From NCBI GenBank assembly GCA_041741095.1, contig JBGSKQ010000099.1, forward strand, positions 1-64,000: a stretch of DNA of 64,000 bases, read 5' to 3'. A program made the position numbers and the translations under genes. Origin of the DNA: UBA6168 sp041741095. GTDB taxonomy: Bacteria > Bacteroidota > Bacteroidia > Chitinophagales > Saprospiraceae. Shown in pieces: positions 25,460-32,518 of this stretch (position 1 is its first letter; every line of letters begins with the position of its first letter). The notes under the pieces are model-generated. The model had not been told where the DNA came from. It searched no databases and saw only the letters and a list, made by a program, of their open reading frames with translations.

Positions 25460-26288
25460 TCCTTTTACCCAATCCCGCATAAAAAAGCAGCAACAGCCCC
25501 ACCAGCACCAAGCCCTCCAACGGCTGCACTACATGGAAGGTCACTTCAGGATGCACAATCGTCCAAAAACCCACCTGCGGCACTTTGATCAGCGACCACA
25601 GCGCCCTGGGGTCATCGGCGGGGGCGTTGACGTACAACCAGTCCATTTGAATGGCAGCAAAAGCAAAAAGCAGCAGCAGCGCCAAAGCCCGAAAGGCGGG
25701 CGAACGCCAAAATTCCCAACGGAACGACTTTGCAAAAAGGGGCTGCACGGCGCGTACGAGCAAGAGGCCATACACACTGCCTATAAGGTTGATAATCACA
25801 TCGTTGAAGTCGTAATAGTTCGTGCGGTCGGGAGATAGGTAGAAGTATTGCCAAGCCTCGTCGGCGGCCCCCAGGAGGGTACACCAGAGCACCGTTTCGC
25901 CGTAGCGTTTCACCAAAGGGAACAGCAGGATGGCCATGGACGCGTATTGTACAAAATGCACCACCTCGATATTGATGACGATGAGCAGTTTGAAGCAAAG
26001 GAATGAGAAAAAAACCGTGGCGGCCAAATAGCCAAAGATGAGCTGGCGCAGGGCGGGGTTCCCCTTCGTGTTTTTTACCAAAGGAAAAACATACAACAAC
26101 AGGCCCAGCAGGCTGGCGGCCAGGATGGTCAGGTTGTAGTCGTCGCGCGTCATGTGCCCGTCGAAGACCCAGGCCACCACCTTGCCGACCTGTTCATGCG
26201 GCAGGACTACGAGCAAGTAAAAGGCAATGCAAATGGGTACATTCCAACGGGGGTTTTTGTGTAAAAATGTGAGGAGGTTTTGTAGCAT
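25440..26288 (-). CDS. VanZ-like membrane protein
   Basis: 282 residues, about eight spans. The middle has the VanZ-type signature HFVQYASMAILLF...ADEAWQYFYL...NDVIINLIGS, in which the Asp/Glu pair of DEAWQ is typical of the family. VanZ-like proteins sit in envelopes and glycan loci; the precise role is unknown. It lies downstream of two glycosyltransferase genes on the same strand, separated by a 180-bp gap holding a long palindrome. Confidence 0.75.
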   Translation of the reverse strand: MLQNLLTFLHKNPRWNVPICIAFYLLVVLPHEQVGKVVAWVFDGHMTRDDYNLTILAASLLGLLLYVFPLVKNTKGNPALRQLIFGYLAATVFFSFLCFKLLIVINIEVVHFVQYASMAILLFPLVKRYGETVLWCTLLGAADEAWQYFYLSPDRTNYYDFNDVIINLIGSVYGLLLVRAVQPLFAKSFRWEFWRSPAFRALALLLLFAFAAIQMDWLYVNAPADDPRALWSLIKVPQVGFWTIVHPEVTFHVVQPLEGLVLVGLLLLFYAGLGKRINVSQR

Positions 26289-26347
26289 GGTGGCGAATGG
26301 TTGACTTTCTTTTGGTAGTGTTATTTTCTAACTGACGTAGATATTTT

Positions 26348-26408
26348 CGGGAGGCGGGGTTATAAACCCCGTTGTTTGGAACAGCGGGGTTTATAACCCC
26401 GCCTCCCG
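26348..26408. repeat. Long perfect palindrome with 24-bp arms
   Basis: Arms at 26348-26371 and 26385-26408 (start CGGGAGGCGGGGTTATAAAC) are perfectly complementary around a 13-base loop. No T-tract follows on either strand. It sits between two co-directional minus-strand genes and could be a transcription-attenuating hairpin or a mobile palindrome. Confidence 0.8.
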
Positions 26409-26468
26409 AAGCAAGGCTGCAAGGTCAACCATGTTCAGCTTTCCACCAGCTAAAAAATAATTATCTCT

Positions 26469-27557
26469 CTATAAAAAGGACAAAAAAGCCCTGGCACTTT
26501 CTTCCCAACTGAACCGCGCAGCTTGCTGCAAGGACAACTGCCGCATTTTTTCCAATCGGTTTTCGTCAAGGGCTATTTCCAATAGTTTTTTTGAAAAATC
26601 TTCGATGCGCATGGGGTCAAAATAGGCGGCAGCGCTGCCGCCCACCTCTGGCAGGCTCGACGAATTGGAGAGCAGCACTGGCGCCCCGCAAGCCATTGCC
26701 TCCAGCACGGGCAATCCAAAACCTTCATACAACGACGGATAGATGAACAGGCGCGCCATGCTGTACAGCACAGGCAGTTCGTCCCGCTCGGTATAGCCCG
26801 TCAGCACGATGTCCCCGCGGTAGGGCGATGCTTCCAGGGCGGCAAAAAATCCTTTGTTTTTCCAGCCTGCCTTGCCCACCAACACCAACTGCATGGCGGG
26901 GCCGTTACGGCGGAAATTTTCATAGGCCCGGAGCAAGGAATGCAGGTTTTTGCGCGGCTCCAAGGTGCCAACAAACAGCAAATAAGGCTGCAGGATGCCA
27001 TATTTTCGTAAAACAGCCTCGTCCTTTTTATGCTTGAAAATAGCTTCCACCCCAGGCCGCACGATGCCAATTTTGCCAATGGCAGCGGGGTAGTTTTTTT
27101 CGATGTCCTGCTTGGTATAATTAGAATTGGCGATGATGCTGTCCGCCCTTTTGAAAATGCCAGGCAAAGTTAATTTGTGGACAAAGCTGCTCGCCAGGGA
27201 ATGGTATTCGGGAAAAAGGACGGGCGTCAGGTCGTGGATGACCGTTACGCGCCGCACGCCTTTGGGTAGGTTGAAAGGGCCAAAGTGGGCCGGCTCCACC
27301 ACCACATCCACTTTTTCTTCAGCCAGCCGGCGCGGGATGGCCGTCAGGGCGCGCCAATACTGGTGTCCGGGAATGGCCGGGTTGATGGGCACAATGATTT
27401 CTTTGGCATTTTTAAAGTCCCCGCTGGGCGAGGGGCGCACGAGCAGGTACTCATTTTTGCCATCCAGCCGCATGAGCGCGGTCAGCAGCCCGCGCAGATA
27501 CACGTGGACGCCCGCATATTGCAGGTCGAGGGCATCGGCTAATATGGCTATCCGCAT
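26469..27557 (-). CDS. GT4-family glycosyltransferase
   Basis: 362 residues from ATG 27557 (MRIAILADALDLQYAG, the normal start of a GT-B fold). An ATG six codons upstream lies within a TCATT-type repeat and is an alternative. The C-terminal half has GTLEPRKNLHSLLRA and the retaining-enzyme motif YEGFGLPVLEAMACGAPVL (E-x7-E). It transfers a nucleotide-activated sugar, e.g. mannose, to a surface glycan. Gene order DUF2304, GT4, GT4, VanZ-like on one strand points to a single transcript. Confidence 0.9.
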   Translation of the reverse strand: MRIAILADALDLQYAGVHVYLRGLLTALMRLDGKNEYLLVRPSPSGDFKNAKEIIVPINPAIPGHQYWRALTAIPRRLAEEKVDVVVEPAHFGPFNLPKGVRRVTVIHDLTPVLFPEYHSLASSFVHKLTLPGIFKRADSIIANSNYTKQDIEKNYPAAIGKIGIVRPGVEAIFKHKKDEAVLRKYGILQPYLLFVGTLEPRKNLHSLLRAYENFRRNGPAMQLVLVGKAGWKNKGFFAALEASPYRGDIVLTGYTERDELPVLYSMARLFIYPSLYEGFGLPVLEAMACGAPVLLSNSSSLPEVGGSAAAYFDPMRIEDFSKKLLEIALDENRLEKMRQLSLQQAARFSWEESARAFLSFL

Positions 27558-27560
27558 GTG

Positions 27561-27596
27561 CTGATCATTGGTCATTGACGGTCATTAGTCATTGAT
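27561..27596. repeat. TCATTRG-type tandem repeat at a gene start
   Basis: GATCATTGGTCATTGACGG, then TCATTAGTCATTGATATT: near-tandem units of 7-9 bases, lying between two glycosyltransferase genes and overlapping the alternative start codon at 27575-27573. Same family as repeats at 37008-37083, 44913-44942 and 45093-45122. Confidence 0.65.
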
Positions 27597-28725
27597 ATTC
27601 AATAAGTTGCTGGTAGAGCTGTATGTATTCTATCACAGTATCTTTTAGTTCAAACTTGCGGACGGGGCGGTGCTGCCACTCCCCTACCCTCGCCTTTTCG
27701 AGGGCATCCGCCAGGGCTTTTGGCGACAGGTTTTCCATTTCGATGAATTGGCCCGACACCACTTCTTTCAACGCCGCCCTGCCCGAAGAAACGATTGGCA
27801 CGCCCAAGGCAACACATTCTGCTGCCGCAAAGCAAAAACCCTCGCTGTACGACGGGATGACCGCACCGTCAGAGGCCAGCAGTTCCGCTTTCAACTGCTC
27901 AAAAGTCAAGTGGTGCAGCACGGACACATGGCTTTCCAGCCCTTTTTCTTTGATGTCTTTTAAAATAATATTCAAAAAAGCGGGCGGGTCTTTTGGCAGG
28001 ATCAGCTTTAGTCGGCTATCGGGGTGATTTTTGTAAAACAACCTGGCCGCAGCCAGCAATACGTCAAGTCCCTTCGACATGCCCAGCCTCCCAAAATAGG
28101 TGTAGGTAAAATGGGCCTTGTGGCCTTGTGGTGCAGGGTCCTTTTTTATTGTAAAATCCTGATAATCAATTCCGTTGTAGATGGTTTTTACCCGACTGGC
28201 AAGGACGCCCGCCCGGAGGAGCTTTTCCGAGGTGCTTTTTGAAACGCCCACAAAACAGTTGAATTTCAGGCGCACCAGCATCTGCTCAAAAAGGTAGTGC
28301 AGGCGCTTGGCCAACCAGCCCATGTACGGCAGTTGGAACCACAAATCGGCCCATACCTCGTGGAAGGTGACGACGATTTTTTTGCGGAGCAAACGGGCGG
28401 CCAAGTAAGCCGGTAGCGCCGCGTTGTAGGAGGTCGTATGCACAAGGTCGCAATGCCGGGCATGTTTCAGCACCGGGAACAGGGCAAATAGCGTGAAAAA
28501 ATAGCGGTTCAGGAAGTTGTAGCGGTGGATGCAGATATTGCCGAGGGTTTCGATGGAAGGGTCGCTTTTGGAAAGCCGTGTGGTGATAATGCTTACTTGG
28601 TAGCCTTGCAGCGACAGGTTTTCAGCCAGGCTTTTGAAAAGTTTTTCAACGCCGCCGATGTTCGGGTAATAGTTTTCCAACACAAAGAGCACATGAGGGC
28701 GGCGATCATTTTTTTGCTGTCTCAT
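27589..28725 (-). CDS. GT4-family glycosyltransferase
   Basis: 378 residues. GT-B N-terminal half with VLFVLENYYPNIGGVEKLF; C-terminal half with YFGRLGMSKGLDVLLAA and SYSEGFCFAAAECVALGVP (E-x7-E). This is the PimB/mannosyltransferase-like pattern. The start overlaps the end of the DUF2304 gene by 20 bp, so the two are translated from one message. Confidence 0.9.
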   Translation of the reverse strand: MRQQKNDRRPHVLFVLENYYPNIGGVEKLFKSLAENLSLQGYQVSIITTRLSKSDPSIETLGNICIHRYNFLNRYFFTLFALFPVLKHARHCDLVHTTSYNAALPAYLAARLLRKKIVVTFHEVWADLWFQLPYMGWLAKRLHYLFEQMLVRLKFNCFVGVSKSTSEKLLRAGVLASRVKTIYNGIDYQDFTIKKDPAPQGHKAHFTYTYFGRLGMSKGLDVLLAAARLFYKNHPDSRLKLILPKDPPAFLNIILKDIKEKGLESHVSVLHHLTFEQLKAELLASDGAVIPSYSEGFCFAAAECVALGVPIVSSGRAALKEVVSGQFIEMENLSPKALADALEKARVGEWQHRPVRKFELKDTVIEYIQLYQQLIEYQ

Positions 28726-29077
28726 CCTTGACCTTTTTCTCCGTGTTTTGCTCGTTCATGGCTATTTTCCGCACCAGTTCGGTAATCTGCCGCTCCATGC
28801 GGTCAATCGTGGTGGAGAGGTAAAAAACGAGCAGGAACAGCCAGCCCAGTGCTACGAAGATGACAGCGTTGATGTTGCTTTTGAAGCCCAGCAGGTTGGC
28901 GATTTTGAAGGAAATGGGATTCGGGATGACGGCCAGGGTGCTGATGGTGGCCCAAAAGACCACCCAAATGAGCGTGGAAGTCAGCCCCCTTTTGTTTTTC
29001 CTGAACTGGAGGAAGGTCCTGGCAATGTAAAAGATGCCGATGACCGGCACCAACCACTGGTAAATCTCTAGTTGCAT
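28706..29077 (-). CDS. DUF2304 membrane protein
   Basis: 123 residues with three hydrophobic spans and a charged, Lys-rich C-terminus (ERQITELVRKIAMNEQ). It matches DUF2304, small membrane proteins found beside DPM-type glycosyltransferases. It probably serves as a membrane partner of such an enzyme (here perhaps the one at 20351). It leads the GT4-GT4-VanZ run. Confidence 0.75.
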   Translation of the reverse strand: MQLEIYQWLVPVIGIFYIARTFLQFRKNKRGLTSTLIWVVFWATISTLAVIPNPISFKIANLLGFKSNINAVIFVALGWLFLLVFYLSTTIDRMERQITELVRKIAMNEQNTEKKVKDETAKK

Positions 29078-29258
29078 AGGTATTGATATACGGCATCCTT
29101 GCGCCCGTAGTTTCCAAAAGCATCATTGGCAAGCCTCCCTTTTTTCTCATGGTAAAACGACCTGCAATGATAATACTTTCTTTAGCGGCTTTGTCAGCCT
29201 GAGGCTTAGTTTCTAAGCTTCCCCCTCTCCTGCCCTCTTTTAATTTTTTCTTCCAGCA
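29078..29258. other. Gap upstream of the partition module
   Basis: No gene seen. It separates the minus-strand glycan genes from the plus-strand ParA module and becomes strongly AT-rich towards the right. Confidence 0.5.
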
Positions 29259-29289
29259 TTTGGTTTTTTTGAGAATGGGTTTACTTTTG
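29259..29289 (+). promoter_or_regulatory. Candidate promoter for the parA module
   Basis: TTTG (29259-29262), 19 bases, then TACTTTTG (29282-29289) fits the Bacteroidota consensus TTTG-N19/20-TAnnTTTG. Transcription would start near 29296 and run through the AT-rich repeats into parA, so a protein bound there could repress it. Confidence 0.5.
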
Positions 29290-29510
29290 CGTGATTATTT
29301 AATTATACGCTTATGTAATTATTTAATTCTTTAAGCAAATAAGTGTTTAATTATACGCTTCAACACTCATAGAATTAAACACTCACACACTCATAGAATT
29401 ATTTAATTACACGCTTACATAATTATTTAAGTGTTTAATTAAACGCTCATACCCTTATATAAGTATTTAAGTGTTTAATTAAATTTTTACAACATATTCA
29501 TTATCAATTA
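29290..29510. promoter_or_regulatory. AT-rich repeats, candidate centromere/operator of the ParA system
   Basis: The region repeats variants of TTAATTAnACGCTnA and its complement TnAGTGTTTAATTA at least six times (for example TTAATTATACGCTTA, TAATTACACGCTTA, TTAATTAAACGCTCA). Further copies follow parA at about 30178-30225. Repeats flanking parA beside a ribbon-helix-helix gene match the centromeres/operators of type Ib partition systems. Confidence 0.6.
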
Positions 29511-29527
29511 CTTAACAAACATAAACT

Positions 29528-30178
29528 ATGGCCATCGTAGCAGTAGCAAACCTAAAAGGTGGGGTAGGGAAGAGCACCATTTCCCAAAACCTCGCCGTAT
29601 GCCTGAAGCAAAAAGGGAAGTCGGTCTGCATCGTTGACACAGACACGGAACAAAAGTCAACAGCAGAGTGGGGGGATCGCCGGGCACAAAATTCGCTGGA
29701 CGAGATCCCTGTTTTTTTGGTGGATGAAAACACTTTGGCAGCGCGCACCAGCGAAGTGGCCGATGCCTTTGAATTCGTCATCGTGGACGGTTCGCCGGCC
29801 CTCAGCGAGATAACCACCAAGATTGTCCTCATCGCCGACCTGGTGGTAGTGCCGGTGATGCCAAGCGGGAATGATTTCGGAGCGCTTCAAAAATTCCTCG
29901 TGCGCTACAACGACACCAGGGCCATCCAGAAACGGCGGGGCATCGAGACAGCGGGCATGGGCGTGGTGTTGAACGTCTATGACGGCAAGATGATCGTCAA
30001 CCGCACCATCCATCAGGCCATCGAACAACTGGGCGTGAAGCTGTTTGAGGGGAAAATGGGCAACCGCGTAGCCTACCGCGAGGCCAACCTCACAGGCTAC
30101 GGCGTCTGCGAGTTGCAGGACAAAAAAGCAGCCGCCGAGGTGGAAGTCATCACCGATGAAATTTTGGCACTTCTTTAA
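29528..30178 (+). CDS. parA: ParA-family partition ATPase
   Basis: 216 residues. The deviant Walker A box KGGVGKSTISQ is at residues 11-21, the second switch motif IVDTDTEQKST follows near 36, and Walker B-like FVIVDGSPAL near 84. The short length, lacking an N-terminal DNA-binding domain, marks a type Ib ParA (ParF/Soj-like). It moves plasmid copies apart by patterned nucleoid binding. AT-rich repeats flank it and a ribbon-helix-helix gene follows 60 bp downstream. Chromosomal ParA/MinD relatives are possible, but the setting argues for a plasmid type. Confidence 0.9.
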   Translation: MAIVAVANLKGGVGKSTISQNLAVCLKQKGKSVCIVDTDTEQKSTAEWGDRRAQNSLDEIPVFLVDENTLAARTSEVADAFEFVIVDGSPALSEITTKIVLIADLVVVPVMPSGNDFGALQKFLVRYNDTRAIQKRRGIETAGMGVVLNVYDGKMIVNRTIHQAIEQLGVKLFEGKMGNRVAYREANLTGYGVCELQDKKAAAEVEVITDEILALL

Positions 30179-30232
30179 TTATTTAATTATTTAAGCGTTT
30201 AATTAAATAATTATACGCTCACAAAAAAAATA
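30178..30232. repeat. AT-rich partition repeats between parA and its partner gene
   Basis: TTAATTATTTAATTATTTAA, then GCGTTTAATTAAATAATTATACGCTCAC: both orientations of the unit found upstream of parA. They end directly before the start of the partner gene. Confidence 0.6.
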
Positions 30233-30238
30233 GAAAAC

Positions 30239-30577
30239 ATGGCAAAGAAAAACTTCGACAACTTTTTGACCACGGTGGCCAAACCGCCCAAGCTCTCGCC
30301 GGACGAGATAGAGGAAATGACCAGGGAAGTACACGAAAAAACGCCGAGCAGCAAAACGGCAGATAAAGTTGCCGCTCCAAATACCGGCAATGAAGCTGCG
30401 GCAGGGCAGGGTAGGAGGGGGCGCAAGCCAAAACCCCCGGAAGAGGAGCGGATGATCCGCGTATCCGTTGACTTGCCGGAAAGCGTGATCATTGACCTCA
30501 AGGCGCGGGTGATACGCGAAAAAACAGATATGAAGAGTTTCGTGAGGAAGCTGGTGGAAAAGGAACTAAAAAAATGA
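30239..30577 (+). CDS. Ribbon-helix-helix centromere-binding partner of ParA
   Basis: 112 residues. The N-terminal 65 are charged and look disordered. Residues about 69-112 read RMIRVSVDLPESVIIDLKAR, then KTDMKSFVRKLVEKELKK, a ribbon-helix-helix pattern (strand, helix, helix). Short proteins like this, encoded after parA, bind the repeats flanking parA, pair the plasmids and repress the operon (ParG/ParB-like role; inference from position). Confidence 0.75.
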   Translation: MAKKNFDNFLTTVAKPPKLSPDEIEEMTREVHEKTPSSKTADKVAAPNTGNEAAAGQGRRGRKPKPPEEERMIRVSVDLPESVIIDLKARVIREKTDMKSFVRKLVEKELKK

Positions 30578-30606
30578 GGCCGCAAAAAAATTTATATGAA
30601 ACAACG

Positions 30607-30640
30607 ACAACAACATGAAAGCCTTTTGTTGTTGTTTTAT
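30607..30640 (+). terminator. Weak hairpin terminator after the partition operon
   Basis: ACAACAAC (30607-30614) pairs with GTTGTTGT a dozen bases on and is followed by TTTATTATTTTA. Confidence 0.4.
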
Positions 30641-30709
30641 TATTTTACTTCTCTTTTATGCTTTTAACCTTTTGCATTACCTTGAAAAACAGCGTGTTAT
30701 GCTTTTAAG

Positions 30710-30883
30710 TATAACCATTTTAGGAAAAAATATAACCACTTTAGGACTTTCGTATAACCATTTTAGGAAAAAATATAACCACTTTAGGAGGAAAATTCAA
30801 AAATGGCGCGTAGTTTTGGGCGATCGGGCTTGATTTTTTTAAAATTAGCGCATCGTTTTAACATCAACTATAACCAAAATAGG
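30710..30883. repeat. Iterons: candidate replication origin
   Basis: TATAACCAYTTTAGG occurs at 30710-30724, 30731-30745, 30753-30767 and 30774-30788, i.e. every 21 or 22 bp (two helical turns). A variant TATAACCAAAATAGG follows at 30869-30883. The first four form a tandem duplication of about 43 bp. Directly repeated, helically phased units just upstream of a Rep_3 initiator gene are the hallmark of iteron plasmid origins. Confidence 0.85.
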
Positions 30884-30898
30884 AGGCATTCTTTTTAA
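30803..30898 (+). CDS. Possible leader peptide ahead of rep
   Basis: An ATG at 30803 opens a 31-codon frame (MARSFGRSGLIFLKLAHRFN...) ending at TAA 30896-30898, 7 bp before the rep ATG. The Shine-Dalgarno-like AGGAGG at 30786-30791 comes from the end of the fourth iteron, and the fifth iteron lies inside the frame. Translation here could couple to rep, as leader peptides do in some plasmids. A chance ORF is equally possible. Confidence 0.35.
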   Translation: MARSFGRSGLIFLKLAHRFNINYNQNRRHSF

Positions 30899-30905
30899 CC
30901 GCTGA

Positions 30906-32405
30906 ATGTTCTCCCTAAGCAAAACGGGCATGGCTTCACCAACGATCAAACGCCGGGCGGCACGGCACAATACGGGCATTAAACTCATCCGGAAATCCAA
31001 CAGCCTTATCGAGGCGCGCTACAATTTCAGCATTTGGGAGGCCCGCCTCTTCAGCAAAGTCCTCACCCTTATTTCACTGGAAGACTCTGATTTTCATGTA
31101 TTTAGGGTTTTCCTGAAAGACATTATCAACGACTTTATGCTCCAAAAGGACAACGCGTCCTACGAGCTCTTCAGGAAGGCGGCCGAAGACCTGATGAGCA
31201 AAAAATTCTATGTACCATACGAAGTGGAGGGCGCTGTCCGCGAGAAAAAATACCCCATCATCATCATGGCCGACTACATGAAGGAAGCCACTACGGCGCA
31301 GGCAAGGAGGGCCAACGAATACCTGGACATCTCCATCCACCCCGAAATGAAGTCCCTGTTGCTCGAACTGCGCGAACGTTTTACGAGCTACGACCTGCGC
31401 AACATCATCAAGTTCCGCAGTACCTACGCGCTGCGCATCTACGAGCACCTCAAACAGTACGAACGCATCGGTAAACGCACCCTTGAAATTGACTACATGC
31501 GCCGGATCTTTGAATTGACGACCGAATATCCCTTGTTTGGCAACTTTTACCAGAAGGTTGTGCAGCCTGCCCAGCGCGATATCAACCTTTTTACCGACCT
31601 AACTATAACCAAAATAGGAAAGATAAAACAGGGCAAAAAAGTAGTTGCCCTTCAGTTTGAATTTGAGCCGAAATCAAAAGACCGCATCAAGGAAATCAGG
31701 AAAGATTGGGAGCCTGAACAGCCAACGTTTTCCCTCAGATTCGGCATGGGCGATGGCCCTGAAGAGGGTAGGGTAGAGGACAACTTGGAGGAACCGATCA
31801 CCACCGAAAAAGATAGACTTTTCCAGCTTTTTCAGATAGAGGTGGTAGAGGGCTTCGGCGTGACCCCCAGCAGCTTTATCAACTTGTTGGAAGGGCGTAC
31901 GGAAGAAGAAGTGCAACGGGCTATCCGCGTGACGCGGCGCGCCAAGCTGAACAACATGGTGAAGACCAGCCTGGCAGGCTATTTTGTCCATGCCCTCAAA
32001 AACGGCTATGCCGACGAAAAAGAGGTCATGGCGAAACGCAAGGAAAAGGAGCTGGAATGGAAGGCCAAATCAGAAGCACTACGCGTAGAATTGGCCGAAC
32101 TGCAAAATGAACAGTCCGCACTTGTCAACCAGCGCATTAAGGAAATAACCAGCAAAGATGCCACCGTCACCGACCGCGCCATCGAATCCATCCGGCTGAA
32201 CAACCTGGCAAAGGTTTTTGTAGAAAAAAAGGAGGCAAAGCTGGGGCGGCCACTGGATGTGGAAGATTTCAGGCAGGACAAATTGTTGAGGGACATGGTT
32301 AAAAGGACCATTTTCGATATGTACAAAGACCAGTTTGAGGAAATTTTGGGAGAATTTGAACCAAAAATCAAGCAAATTGAATCACAGTTGAAGCAAAAAA
32401 TATAG
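30906..32405 (+). CDS. repB: Rep_3/RepB-family plasmid replication initiator
   Basis: 499 residues. The first 260 form the two winged-helix domains of Rep_3/RepB initiators (SNSLIEARYNFSIWEARLF, then FRSTYALRIYEHLKQYERIG and YPLFGNFYQKVVQPAQRDIN). It should bind the iterons upstream, melt the origin and recruit the host helicase. Residues about 290-499 are an extra, charged, largely helical extension with a coiled-coil stretch, making the protein longer than typical RepB (about 250-400). One iteron copy (31604-31618) lies inside its coding region. An alternative start is ATG 30933. Confidence 0.9.
   Translation: MFSLSKTGMASPTIKRRAARHNTGIKLIRKSNSLIEARYNFSIWEARLFSKVLTLISLEDSDFHVFRVFLKDIINDFMLQKDNASYELFRKAAEDLMSKKFYVPYEVEGAVREKKYPIIIMADYMKEATTAQARRANEYLDISIHPEMKSLLLELRERFTSYDLRNIIKFRSTYALRIYEHLKQYERIGKRTLEIDYMRRIFELTTEYPLFGNFYQKVVQPAQRDINLFTDLTITKIGKIKQGKKVVALQFEFEPKSKDRIKEIRKDWEPEQPTFSLRFGMGDGPEEGRVEDNLEEPITTEKDRLFQLFQIEVVEGFGVTPSSFINLLEGRTEEEVQRAIRVTRRAKLNNMVKTSLAGYFVHALKNGYADEKEVMAKRKEKELEWKAKSEALRVELAELQNEQSALVNQRIKEITSKDATVTDRAIESIRLNNLAKVFVEKKEAKLGRPLDVEDFRQDKLLRDMVKRTIFDMYKDQFEEILGEFEPKIKQIESQLKQKI
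31604..31618. repeat. Iteron copy inside the rep gene
   Basis: TATAACCAAAATAGG here is identical to the fifth iteron at 30869-30883. It encodes part of TITKIG in the initiator and could act as a binding site for autorepression or origin pairing. Confidence 0.65.
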
Positions 32406-32518
32406 TGTTGCCTAGGCCGATCTTTAAGCCGCTTGAAAGCGTTTTTTGCACAAAATTGGTAGGGTAGGGGAGTGGAATTTTTTGAAAGTACTACACCCTG
32501 TTTGCCTAAAAAGTGGGG

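Noticed and set aside
29290..29510. Simple low-complexity AT sequence
   Set aside because: The recurring ACGCT/AGTGT core within TTAATTA contexts, on both sides of parA, is too regular for random AT-rich DNA.
30710..30788. CRISPR-like array
   Set aside because: Units are 15 bp at 21/22-bp spacing, with near-identical short spacers and no cas genes; iterons fit better.
30615..30833. 72-residue ORF across the iterons
   Set aside because: Its sequence is the iteron translated repeatedly (ITILGKN, YNHFRKK), so it is a by-product of the repeat.
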